Part shown: positions 56,511 through 64,000 of the stretch, piece after piece
How positions within the stretch are numbered: the first letter of the stretch is position 1
Layout of the letters: every line of letters begins with the position of its first letter
Origin: Erwinia_E haradaeae_E
GTDB taxonomy: Bacteria; Pseudomonadota; Gammaproteobacteria; Enterobacterales; Enterobacteriaceae
NCBI RefSeq assembly: GCF_900699015.1
Contig: NZ_LR217737.1
Location: forward strand, 806,001 to 870,000
Length of the DNA stretch: 64,000 nt
Reading direction: 5' to 3'
Position numbers and translations under genes: made by a program
The notes under the pieces: generated by a model
Database searches by the model: none
Told to the model about the DNA's origin: nothing
Seen by the model: the letters and a program-made list of their open reading frames with translations, nothing else

Positions 56511-57731
56511 TCAAACTAATAAACGATGGATACGCATTAACCCAGTGACTAAACGATCTACTTCTTCTTCACTATTATAAAGACAAAAAGAAGCGCGACA
56601 CATAGAGGAAACTTGATAATATTGCATTAATGGCATGGCACAATGATGCCCAGTTCGTATAGCAATACCATACTGATCAAGAAAACTACCTACATCAAAC
56701 GCATGATGTTTACCAAGATTAAACGAAATAATACCACAAGATTGCACAGACCCATAAATCACAATATCTGGAACTAATGATAACTGATCTAAAGCATAAC
56801 GCATTAGCTGTGTCTCACGATGACGAATCACATTCATACCTAATCCCATAACCCAGGTTAAAGCGGCTCCTAAACCAATAATAGCAGTAATATTTGGTGA
56901 TCCAGCTTCAAAAACCCAAGGAGATTCAGAATATAATGAACCATCTTTTAAGCTAACCGTAGAGATCATTGCCCCCCCGCCTTGCCATGGCGGCATCAAA
57001 CTTAGAACGTCCTTGCGCCCATAAAGAACTCCAATCCCAGAAGGAGCATAAATTTTATGACCTGAAAAAACATAAAAATCACAATTTAAATCCTGCACAT
57101 CTACTGCAGTATGCATTACTGCCTGAGCTCCATCTATTAAAGTCATGATCCCAGAAGACTTAGCTTGTGAAATCAATTGTTTCACTGGATTGATAGTACC
57201 TAAAACATTAGAAATATGTGTAACTGCTAACAAGCGAGTACGCTTATTTATTAATGACATTAACCGTGGTAAATCTAAATTTCCTGAAAAACATAAAGGA
57301 ATAAAACGAACTTCAACCCCTAAACGCTTTGCCACCATCTGCCAAGGAATAATATTAGCGTGATGCTCCATTTCAGTAATAATAATATTATCACCAGGTT
57401 GGAGATTACTACCTCCCCAACTATTCGCAACTAAATTAATTGCTTCTGTTGTGCCTTTAACAAACACAATCTCTTCCATACTGGAAGCATTAATAAAAGA
57501 AGCAACCTGAGCTCGAATACGCTCCATCTCAGAGGTAGCATCAGCACTAAGTGTATGTATACCACGATGGACAGCAGCATAACTATATTCATAGAAATGA
57601 CTTACTGCATCAATCACTGCCCGTGGTTTTTGTGCACTTGCTGCACTATCAAGATAAGTTAATGGATATCCTTTAACTTTTCGTGACAATAATGGAAACT
57701 CTGACCGAACAGAAGTTAAATCAAAATTCAT
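56511..57731 (-). CDS. sufS: Cysteine desulfurase SufS
   Basis: SufS removes sulfur from cysteine as a persulfide for Fe-S assembly, with pyridoxal phosphate. 406 residues, equal to E. coli. The cofactor lysine lies in SGHKIYAPSGIG (Lys226 in E. coli), the active cysteine in RTGHHCAMP (Cys364), and TEMEHHANIIPWQ near residue 120 is the group II signature. Its ATG overlaps the sufD stop by four bases, so the two are translationally coupled. Together with SufE, SufBCD and SufA it forms the only Fe-S assembly pathway visible here, likely serving IspG and RlmN. Confidence 0.97.
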   Translation of the reverse strand: MNFDLTSVRSEFPLLSRKVKGYPLTYLDSAASAQKPRAVIDAVSHFYEYSYAAVHRGIHTLSADATSEMERIRAQVASFINASSMEEIVFVKGTTEAINLVANSWGGSNLQPGDNIIITEMEHHANIIPWQMVAKRLGVEVRFIPLCFSGNLDLPRLMSLINKRTRLLAVTHISNVLGTINPVKQLISQAKSSGIMTLIDGAQAVMHTAVDVQDLNCDFYVFSGHKIYAPSGIGVLYGRKDVLSLMPPWQGGGAMISTVSLKDGSLYSESPWVFEAGSPNITAIIGLGAALTWVMGLGMNVIRHRETQLMRYALDQLSLVPDIVIYGSVQSCGIISFNLGKHHAFDVGSFLDQYGIAIRTGHHCAMPLMQYYQVSSMCRASFCLYNSEEEVDRLVTGLMRIHRLLV

Positions 57732-59008
57732 AACAAACCACCAGAGAATCGTTTCGTAATACGATGAATTAAGGCTTCTTTTAAAACATCATTAGTAACC
57801 ATTCTAGTTAACTCAGAAATAAATGCATACATAATGATACGATTGGCAACAGATATATCAATACCACGTGACTGTAAATAAAATACCTTTTCTTTGTCTA
57901 TAGAACCAGTTGTCGTACCATGCCCACATTGAACATCATCATGATAAATCTCCAACTTTGGTTCCGTGTTTACTTCTGCAAAAGACCCAAGTAACATATT
58001 CCTATTAGTAATATAACCTTCCGTTTTACTAGCATCTTTCAATACGTGCATAATACCATTAAAAACTGCTCGAGCACAGTCACAAACTATAGTTTTATGA
58101 AGCTGATCACTCTTACAATAACCTTTATGATGTTCTAAAAATGAACGACTCTCGCATACTTCTTTATCTATAGGGATCATTAGACTATTCATAATAAGAT
58201 TAGAGCGCTCTCCATTTAGTTGGACACTAGTTTGATGACGAGTCAAACCTGCGCCTAAAAGAAAACTATGACTTTGTACATCAACTTTGGAACCAATCTT
58301 CAGATCATTATGAGATGTATGGTAACTATGCCGATCCTCAAATGAAAAATTATAATGTATTAATTTAGAATTATTACCCATAGATACGGTTAATCTCGAG
58401 CCAGTAAAGTGTGGTGACTCATCTAGACTAATATAATGCTCAATAATAGTGGCTTCACTTCTATCATCCTGTTGAAAATGATGACGATAATGAGAAGTGT
58501 ATAATGTATTGTTAGAACTACTACTAGATATATGCAAGAGATAAAGCGGACGCTTCGCTACAATACCACTTGCTAAATGAATAAAAGTAACTTGTCTAGC
58601 CAAACTTTCAGTTAAGTGTAAAAAAAAATCAGATTTTATTGGTGAAAAATCTTCCCTCTGTTCAAATTCTTGAGATATTTTAATAGAAAATGCATCATGC
58701 TCATTGTCACTTAATTCAGATATAAACCAACCATCTATAAAAACTAAACGCACTGCATCAATGGTAAATGCTTCTTTTTCAATTATGTGAGCATCTAATC
58801 TAGATGATATCGGAAAAACAAATTGATTATCAAATAATTGATCTAATGGGGTGTATTTCCAAATCGCTTGTTCGCGCGTAGGCAAACCTAATTGAAGCAT
58901 CTTCTTCCAGTGAAGATTTCTTTCTTTATAAATCTGATTATTACAATGTTTAAATAAACTTGACCACTGTGTAATTACATCATTCTTCCTGCTGCAGAAG
59001 CCAACCAT
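57728..59008 (-). CDS. sufD: Fe-S cluster scaffold component SufD
   Basis: SufD pairs with SufB and two SufC to form the scaffold on which clusters are built. 426 residues (E. coli 423). The start ATG 59008 lies inside sufC (29-base overlap) and gives MVGFCSRKNDVITQW, in register with E. coli. LPTREQAIWKYTPL, the beta-helix body and the C-terminal DDVQCGHGTTTGS with the histidine corresponding to the essential His360 are present. The middle is more divergent than in the other Suf proteins, as is usual for SufD. It overlaps sufS by four bases. Confidence 0.95.
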   Translation of the reverse strand: MVGFCSRKNDVITQWSSLFKHCNNQIYKERNLHWKKMLQLGLPTREQAIWKYTPLDQLFDNQFVFPISSRLDAHIIEKEAFTIDAVRLVFIDGWFISELSDNEHDAFSIKISQEFEQREDFSPIKSDFFLHLTESLARQVTFIHLASGIVAKRPLYLLHISSSSSNNTLYTSHYRHHFQQDDRSEATIIEHYISLDESPHFTGSRLTVSMGNNSKLIHYNFSFEDRHSYHTSHNDLKIGSKVDVQSHSFLLGAGLTRHQTSVQLNGERSNLIMNSLMIPIDKEVCESRSFLEHHKGYCKSDQLHKTIVCDCARAVFNGIMHVLKDASKTEGYITNRNMLLGSFAEVNTEPKLEIYHDDVQCGHGTTTGSIDKEKVFYLQSRGIDISVANRIIMYAFISELTRMVTNDVLKEALIHRITKRFSGGLL

Positions 59009-59729
59009 AACCTTGCTCCTCTAGTTGACTTACTAACCAGAAACCTCCTGATTTTATAATTTTCCCTTGAGATAAAACATGTATAATCGATGGTTGAATA
59101 TAATCCAACATGCGTTGATAATGTGTTATGATAATAAATGAACGTCCGGCATTTCGTAAACTGTTAATCCCATTCGAAACAATTTTTAACGCGTCAATAT
59201 CAAGCCCAGAATCAGTTTCATCTAAAATACACAAACAGGGCTCCAAAACCAACATTTGTAAAATATCATTACGTTTTTTCTCGCCTCCAGAAAAACCAAC
59301 ATTAACAGAACGACTCAGCAAATCTTTAGGCATCTCTAAAAGACGAATCTTTTCCTGAATAAAATCTTGGAACTCAAAACGATCTAATATTGCCTGATTA
59401 CGATATTTACGTATAGAGTTCACTGCAGTTTGAAGAAACAACTGATTACTTACTCCTGATATTTCAATCGGATACTGAAAAGCTATAAAAATACCCTCTC
59501 CAGCACGGGAATCCGGATCTAAATCTAATAAATTTTTACCTTTAAATTCAATACTACCACTAGTTACTTTATAATCTTTTCGTCCAGATAAAGTCGCTGC
59601 TATCGTACTTTTTCCTGATCCATTAGGACCCATAATAGCATGAACTTCACCTGGTTTTACGTGAAGATTTAAGCCTTCTAAGATCATTTCATTATCAATG
59701 CTAACATGTAAATCTTTAATCCTTAACAT
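58980..59729 (-). CDS. sufC: Fe-S assembly ATPase SufC
   Basis: SufC is the ABC-type ATPase of the SufBC2D scaffold; it drives the shape change that exposes the assembly site. 249 residues (E. coli 248). Walker A GPNGSGKST at 34-42, the Q-loop, signature SGGEKKRND near 150, Walker B LCILDETDSGLD and the switch histidine of ITHYQ are all intact. No membrane segment, as expected for a soluble member. It lies 36 bases after sufB and overlaps sufD by 29 bases, the same tight arrangement as in E. coli. Confidence 0.97.
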   Translation of the reverse strand: MLRIKDLHVSIDNEMILEGLNLHVKPGEVHAIMGPNGSGKSTIAATLSGRKDYKVTSGSIEFKGKNLLDLDPDSRAGEGIFIAFQYPIEISGVSNQLFLQTAVNSIRKYRNQAILDRFEFQDFIQEKIRLLEMPKDLLSRSVNVGFSGGEKKRNDILQMLVLEPCLCILDETDSGLDIDALKIVSNGINSLRNAGRSFIIITHYQRMLDYIQPSIIHVLSQGKIIKSGGFWLVSQLEEQGYGWLLQQEE

Positions 59730-59765
59730 AAGATATCCTTATCAACCATAGTCATTTATATCCAA

Positions 59766-61259
59766 TTAACCCACAGTATGCTCTAGGCTAATCGCTAACA
59801 ACTTCTTGGCTTCCACTGCAAATTCTAGCGGTAACTCTGAAAAAACATCTTTACAAAATCCATTTACAATCATAGAAATGGCGTCATCTTGACTCATCCC
59901 CCGTTGCAAGCAATAGAATAATTGATCCTCACCAATACGTGAGGTTGTTGCCTCATGCTCAAGGTGAGCAGTGTTATTACAGACTTCAACACATGGAAAA
60001 GTATGAGCAGAACATAAAGAACCAATAAGCATTGAATCACATTGGGTAAAATTACGCGCATTAGAAGCAGTGCTCATTACCTTTACTAAACCACGATATG
60101 TATTTTGACCTCGACTCGCTGAAATCCCCTTGGAAAGAATGGTTGATTTTGTATTTTTACCAATATGAATCATCTTGGTTCCAGTATCAGCCTGTTGATA
60201 GCCACTAGTTAATGCTACTGAAAAAAATTCACCAATAGAATTGTCACCACGTAAAATCACGCTTGGATATTTCCAAGTAACAGCTGAACCAGTTTCTAGC
60301 TGTGTCCAAGACATTTTGCTATTCTTACCAGAACATAATGCACGTTTTGTTACAAAATTTAAAATCCCGCCCGTAGCATCTCTGCCAGAAAACCAGTTTT
60401 GTACAGTAGAATACTTAACACTTGCATTCTGGTGAATAATTACCTCCACTACTGCAGCATGAAGTTGATAAGAATCGCGAATCGGAGCAGAACATCCTTC
60501 AATATAACTGACAGAGCTCCCTTCATCAGCAATAATCAAAGTACGTTCAAACTGACCAGTGGTAGCTGAATTAATGCGAAAATAGGTGGAGAGCTCCATT
60601 GGACATCTTACTCCTTTAGGGAGATATACAAAAGTTCCATCAGACGCTACAGCTGCATTCAGTGAAGCAAAAAAATTGTCACGAAAAGATACTACGCTAC
60701 CAAGATACTTTTGTACTAAATCAGGATAGGCGTGAATCGCTTCACTAAAAGAACAAAATATAATACCTTGTTTTTCCAACTTACCACGATAAGTTGTTGA
60801 TACTGATACTGAATCAAAAATCGCATCAACTGCTACCCCTTGATCTTCATAAAGAGGCACCCCTAATTTCTTAAAAGCCTCTTCTACTTCTTTAGTTAAG
60901 AAATTAGATGCACTATTGGAAGAAGATAAAGATATATCTAATTTCGAATGATGAGAATGACCGGAACCTTCACAAGAAGGCGCAGAATAATAACTATAAT
61001 TTTGATAATCCAAATTACTATATTGTGCTTTTAACCAATGGGGTTCTTTCATTTTTATCCAAGCTGAATATGCTTGAAGACGAAAGTCTAGCATCCATCT
61101 AGGTTCATTACGTTTAGCTGAAATCGCACGAACTATATCTTCATTAATACCATTACTCAACTGTTCAGTTTTTAATTCAGTAACAAAACCCTGCTTGTAT
61201 TTCGCATATCTACTTTTCAAAATTTGAGCACTGTCAGATTTATTATGATTATTAGACAT
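59766..61259 (-). CDS. sufB: Fe-S cluster scaffold component SufB
   Basis: SufB is the main scaffold subunit that receives sulfur from SufE and builds the cluster. 497 residues (E. coli 495). It opens with the typical INEDIVRAISAKRNEP, has PKGVRCPMELSTYFRIN, EGCSAP and the C-terminal NFTQCDSML with the essential Cys (405 in E. coli) and LEHEATTSRIGEDQLFYC with the essential Glu (434). The variable N-terminal part has a His/Ser-rich insert instead of the E. coli cysteine-rich one. Five bases separate it from sufA upstream. Confidence 0.97.
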   Translation of the reverse strand: MSNNHNKSDSAQILKSRYAKYKQGFVTELKTEQLSNGINEDIVRAISAKRNEPRWMLDFRLQAYSAWIKMKEPHWLKAQYSNLDYQNYSYYSAPSCEGSGHSHHSKLDISLSSSNSASNFLTKEVEEAFKKLGVPLYEDQGVAVDAIFDSVSVSTTYRGKLEKQGIIFCSFSEAIHAYPDLVQKYLGSVVSFRDNFFASLNAAVASDGTFVYLPKGVRCPMELSTYFRINSATTGQFERTLIIADEGSSVSYIEGCSAPIRDSYQLHAAVVEVIIHQNASVKYSTVQNWFSGRDATGGILNFVTKRALCSGKNSKMSWTQLETGSAVTWKYPSVILRGDNSIGEFFSVALTSGYQQADTGTKMIHIGKNTKSTILSKGISASRGQNTYRGLVKVMSTASNARNFTQCDSMLIGSLCSAHTFPCVEVCNNTAHLEHEATTSRIGEDQLFYCLQRGMSQDDAISMIVNGFCKDVFSELPLEFAVEAKKLLAISLEHTVG

Positions 61260-61264
61260 AAAGC

Positions 61265-61639
61265 TTACTCAATAGCAAAGCTCTCACCACAACCACAGGA
61301 ATTTTGAGCTTGAGGATTATTAAATTTGAACATATGATTAAGACCTATACGAACGTAATCTACCTCTGTACCATCAATATAAGGCATAGCACGAATGGGA
61401 ACAAATAAACTTATACCATTATAAGTAAAAATCAGATCACTTTCTGAGAAATCTTTAACTAGATTCATCCTATAACTTAAACCAGCACAACCAGAAGTTT
61501 TGATATCTAATTGAATACCTTTAATCTCAGGATCTTTGTTGACTAAACGAGTAATCTGTTTCACTGCTCTATTAGTCATTGTAAGCCCTTTCCACATACA
61601 ATTCTCCAAGCCTGATATTTCAGGATACAGCCATTCCAT
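61265..61639 (-). CDS. sufA: Fe-S carrier SufA (A-type)
   Basis: SufA receives clusters from SufBCD and passes them to target enzymes. 124 residues (E. coli 122). The three cluster-binding cysteines are there, one in KTSGCAGLSY and two in the C-terminal CGCGESF, plus the typical AMPYIDGTEVDYV. The N-terminal extension (about 18 residues) is variable. First gene of the sufABCDS operon; the promoter must lie in 61640-62329. No IscR or Fur site was recognised there, so iron and stress control may be lost. Confidence 0.95.
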   Translation of the reverse strand: MEWLYPEISGLENCMWKGLTMTNRAVKQITRLVNKDPEIKGIQLDIKTSGCAGLSYRMNLVKDFSESDLIFTYNGISLFVPIRAMPYIDGTEVDYVRIGLNHMFKFNNPQAQNSCGCGESFAIE

Positions 61640-62329
61640 CGTTAATATTAAATATAATATATTTTTAATTAAATTTAAATTTTATTAACTATTATAGATA
61701 GTACAAATAACAATTTTTATCCAATAAAAAATTAATATTTTTTATTTTACAAAGTTAATCCAATAAAGATCTAATCTTATACGAAAATACATGTTTCTTT
61801 AAATATAAAATTTATTACATTCTTAAAAAGATAACATAAAATATTCACTATCTATGAATAATATGATCTTCTTTTTTTTATTAGATACTCTAATTACTAT
61901 CTAACAACTAGAATCAATAAAATTGAGTAAATTCTAATGAATAATATCAAAATAAAAATTTAACATTATCCAACAATTCTGAGAAACATTAATTAGAATA
62001 TGAATTCTTGAAGAATTATAAATATTTTTAAACTTTATATAGAACTGTAAATCTACTCAGACTAAATATAATATACTTTTCAATAATATAACTGATTATA
62101 TCTATAGATATAATAAAATGATCTAAAACTCTCTGTATAAATTTTAAATCCATTTAGTTATCAGTAACTCGAACTAATATCCATTCCTATAATTGCATCA
62201 TATCTGCTTGATATTAAACATTCAAAATATGTACAAATACTTTGATAATGTAATACAAAAGTGATGAACTCTAGTTCATAGAAAAATTACCATTGTAAGG
62301 ATCATCATCATAGCATAGTCTGATCTTTT
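61640..62329. other. Gene-free spacer, lolE to sufA
   Basis: 690 AT-rich bases upstream of the suf operon. No clear operator for Fur, IscR or OxyR and no remnant gene seen; the operon promoter cannot be placed with confidence. Confidence 0.6.
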
Positions 62330-63577
62330 CTACTTCTCAGACAGCACCCTAGCAGGACAGAGACGGATAGCTTTTTGAGCTGGATACCAACTAGATCCTA
62401 GACTTAGAACTACAACTGTCAATAGTATAATTATAACATCAATCCAATCAAGCCTGGATGGAATAAAATCAATAAAATAAATGTCTCCTGAAAGGAGATG
62501 ATATCCAGTTACTTTTTCAAAAATATAAAAAATAGATGTAAGATTAACAACAACTAGAATACCAATCACGACTCCAATGATGCTTCCTGTTAAACCACCT
62601 AATAATAATCCATACCAGAGAAAAATAGAACAGATGAGCTCATCTTTAGCACCCAAAGTGCGTAATATAGCAATATCAGAACCTTTATCCTTAATCGCTA
62701 TGACTAATGTAGACATAATATTAAAACAAGAAATACCAATTATTAAAACCATTGCTAAATAAAGTAATCCACGAATCATCTGTATATCATGGTACATATA
62801 TCCATATGTACTTATCCAGCTTCGTATTGCAACATATAAGCCAGTCCTTTTCCCAGCCTGATAAACCACCTGTTCAGCATGAAAAGGATGATCAACCCTA
62901 ATAGCAATCCCAGTAATACTCTCACCGATTTCTAATAAATTCTGCATATCAATAAGTGGAATATAAACCATATTATTCGCATATATTCCATTAAGATTAA
63001 ACATTCCAACAACCTGAAGAGCTACTTTCTTTTTTTGTAATATTTTATTATCAGAGCCACTCTTGGTTATCATAAGACTAATCCAGTCACCCAGTTTAAT
63101 ATTCAAGCTATTAGCTGCGCTTTGTCCTATCAAGACTTTCTTTTGACCAGATACAAAGTGTTTCCACATCAATCCTTGTACATAAAAAGGTATTGCACTA
63201 ATTCGACTTTCTAATTGCGCATCGATACCTTTAATTTGAACTGCCAGTACCCTTCTTCCGTTTTGAATTAACCCAGTAGAATTAACATAAGGTGCTGCTG
63301 CCACTACACCAGGAACTTTTTCGACCACATTTAAAAGCGACCTCCAAGTAGAGAATGTCTGGTTCACTGATTCTATTTCACCATGTGGAACTACAGCGAG
63401 TATACGATGATTTAATTCATACTCAAAACCATTCATTACACTTAGACTTATAATTAATACAGAGATACTTAAGGCAATACCAAGAATAGATAAAACCCCA
63501 ATTAAAGAAACTATGCTACCTTGTCTAAAAGAATAACTAAAACGAATACCGAGAAAAAAAGATAGAGATTTCTTCAT
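62330..63577 (-). CDS. lolE: Lipoprotein-releasing ABC permease LolE
   Basis: LolE is a membrane subunit of LolCDE, which extracts outer-membrane lipoproteins from the inner membrane and hands them to LolA. 415 residues; it matches E. coli LolE (414), not LolC, in ILAVVPHGEIE, TGLIQNG, SWISTYGYMYHDIQMIR and DIYFIDFIPS. One N-terminal transmembrane helix (about 22-50), a large periplasmic domain, then three more helices (about 270-400). Its ATG shares one base with the lolD stop (TAATG), so translation is coupled. Whether lolC exists upstream lies outside the window. Retention implies a working outer membrane with lipoproteins. Confidence 0.95.
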   Translation of the reverse strand: MKKSLSFFLGIRFSYSFRQGSIVSLIGVLSILGIALSISVLIISLSVMNGFEYELNHRILAVVPHGEIESVNQTFSTWRSLLNVVEKVPGVVAAAPYVNSTGLIQNGRRVLAVQIKGIDAQLESRISAIPFYVQGLMWKHFVSGQKKVLIGQSAANSLNIKLGDWISLMITKSGSDNKILQKKKVALQVVGMFNLNGIYANNMVYIPLIDMQNLLEIGESITGIAIRVDHPFHAEQVVYQAGKRTGLYVAIRSWISTYGYMYHDIQMIRGLLYLAMVLIIGISCFNIMSTLVIAIKDKGSDIAILRTLGAKDELICSIFLWYGLLLGGLTGSIIGVVIGILVVVNLTSIFYIFEKVTGYHLLSGDIYFIDFIPSRLDWIDVIIILLTVVVLSLGSSWYPAQKAIRLCPARVLSEK

Positions 63578-64000
63578 TATCCTTGACCTAATTCGCTCCT
63601 AATCTCTCTGAAATAACCATCATTCATCTTAATTTGTCGTTGTAAGCGTTGCGCTAAATATAAATCATGTGTCACGATTAAAAAAGCCGTATGATGTTCT
63701 TGATTGAGTTTGGTCAACAACTCAAAAATTAAATGGGTATTAGCTGCATCTAAATTACCTGTCGGTTCATCCGCTAAAACTAGACGCGGATGATGCACTA
63801 ACGCACGCGCAATTGCCACTCTTTGCCGCTCACCACCAGATAACTCAGATGGACGATAAGCCGCCCGATCTCTCAAACCAACAACATTTAACATATTTTT
63901 TGCTATAATTCGCGCTTTTCCATAATCAATTTTAGAAATCAATAGAGGCATCGCTACATTTTCTAATGCACTAAAATCCATTAACAAGTGATGAAACTGG
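63577..64000 (-). CDS. lolD: Lipoprotein-releasing ATPase LolD, C-terminal part (5' end outside window)
   Basis: LolD is the ATPase of LolCDE. The frame is open to the right edge, and the codons before the apparent start read QFHHLLMDF, the normal interior of LolD, so the gene continues beyond 64000 and Walker A is outside. Visible: ENVAMPLLI, the ABC signature LSGGERQRVAIARAL, Walker B LVLADEPTGNLD and the switch ITHD-type VTHDLYLAQ. About 140 C-terminal residues of roughly 230. It overlaps lolE by one base. Confidence 0.95.
   Translation of the reverse strand, partial: QFHHLLMDFSALENVAMPLLISKIDYGKARIIAKNMLNVVGLRDRAAYRPSELSGGERQRVAIARALVHHPRLVLADEPTGNLDAANTHLIFELLTKLNQEHHTAFLIVTHDLYLAQRLQRQIKMNDGYFREIRSELGQG

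Noticed and set aside
59960..60010. Apparent loss of a key cysteine in SufB (VEVCNN in place of VECRNN)
   Set aside because: Counting back from the C-terminus showed the essential Cys405 is the one in FTQCDSML and Glu434 the one in LEHEATTS, both retained; the shifted cysteine is not the catalytic one.
62330..63577. Assignment as LolC
   Set aside because: The length and diagnostic segments (ILAVVPHGEIE, SWISTYGYMYHDIQMIR, DIYFIDFIPS) match LolE, and position directly after lolD agrees with lolCDE order.

Overview
This window looks like a piece of the chromosome of a reduced, AT-rich gammaproteobacterial (Enterobacterales-type) endosymbiont. Nearly every protein aligns over its full length, from memory, with its Escherichia coli counterpart. 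Many have the same residue count (GlyA, RpsO, FabH, FabG, GlmM, RlmE, PurH, Ndk), and gene order follows the enterobacterial chromosome in long blocks. By my tally about 42.4 kb of 64 kb is coding. The rest is very AT-rich spacer with no recognisable genes, which is typical of a genome that erodes genes faster than it deletes the DNA. No transposase, integrase, phage gene, toxin, CRISPR array or secretion system is visible. Use of FabV rather than FabI as the enoyl-ACP reductase hints at a Yersinia/Serratia/Sodalis-like ancestry, but I do not assign a species.

Layout: 2-880 is the 3' end of rnb. 1953-3643 is speE-speD (spermidine). 4337-8069 holds purD and purH on the minus strand, unusually far apart. 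8419-9162 is plsC and 10592-11815 is fabB. 12866-13242 is the RNase P RNA with a clear promoter. 14140-15339 is fabV. 16054-23249 is ndk, rlmN, a truncated rodZ, ispG and hisS. After a 2.2-kb empty spacer, 25443-29700 is the rpmF-plsX-fabH-fabD-fabG-acpP lipid operon (fabF lost, fabD frameshifted). 29779-49749 is one long minus-strand block in classical order: greA, rlmE, ftsH, folP, glmM, secG, tRNA-Leu, tRNA-fMet, a decayed rimP, nusA, infB, rbfA, truB, rpsO, pnp, deaD. 50366-51727 is mnmE and 53340-54593 is glyA. 55082-61639 is sufABCDS with a detached sufE. 62330-64000 is lolE and the 3' part of lolD.

Retained functions are core ones: transcription elongation and antitermination, translation initiation and ribosome maturation, RNA decay (RNase II, PNPase, DeaD), tRNA and rRNA modification, fatty acid and phospholipid synthesis, Fe-S cluster assembly, isoprenoid synthesis (IspG, itself an Fe-S enzyme that SUF could serve), de novo purines, folate and one-carbon units, peptidoglycan precursor supply, membrane protein quality control and lipoprotein export.

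Most worth a second look: a single extra base in fabD that creates a CCC-UGA site, where a +1 ribosomal shift would exactly restore a 309-residue enzyme; a perfect 54-bp palindrome followed by a second terminator between tRNA-fMet and nusA, next to a legible rimP remnant; an acpP promoter and leader that appear almost unchanged while nearby spacers have dissolved; RodZ reduced to its cytoplasmic and membrane parts; and an Asp96-to-Asn change in the pterin pocket of dihydropteroate synthase. I found no convincing wholly new multi-gene system.
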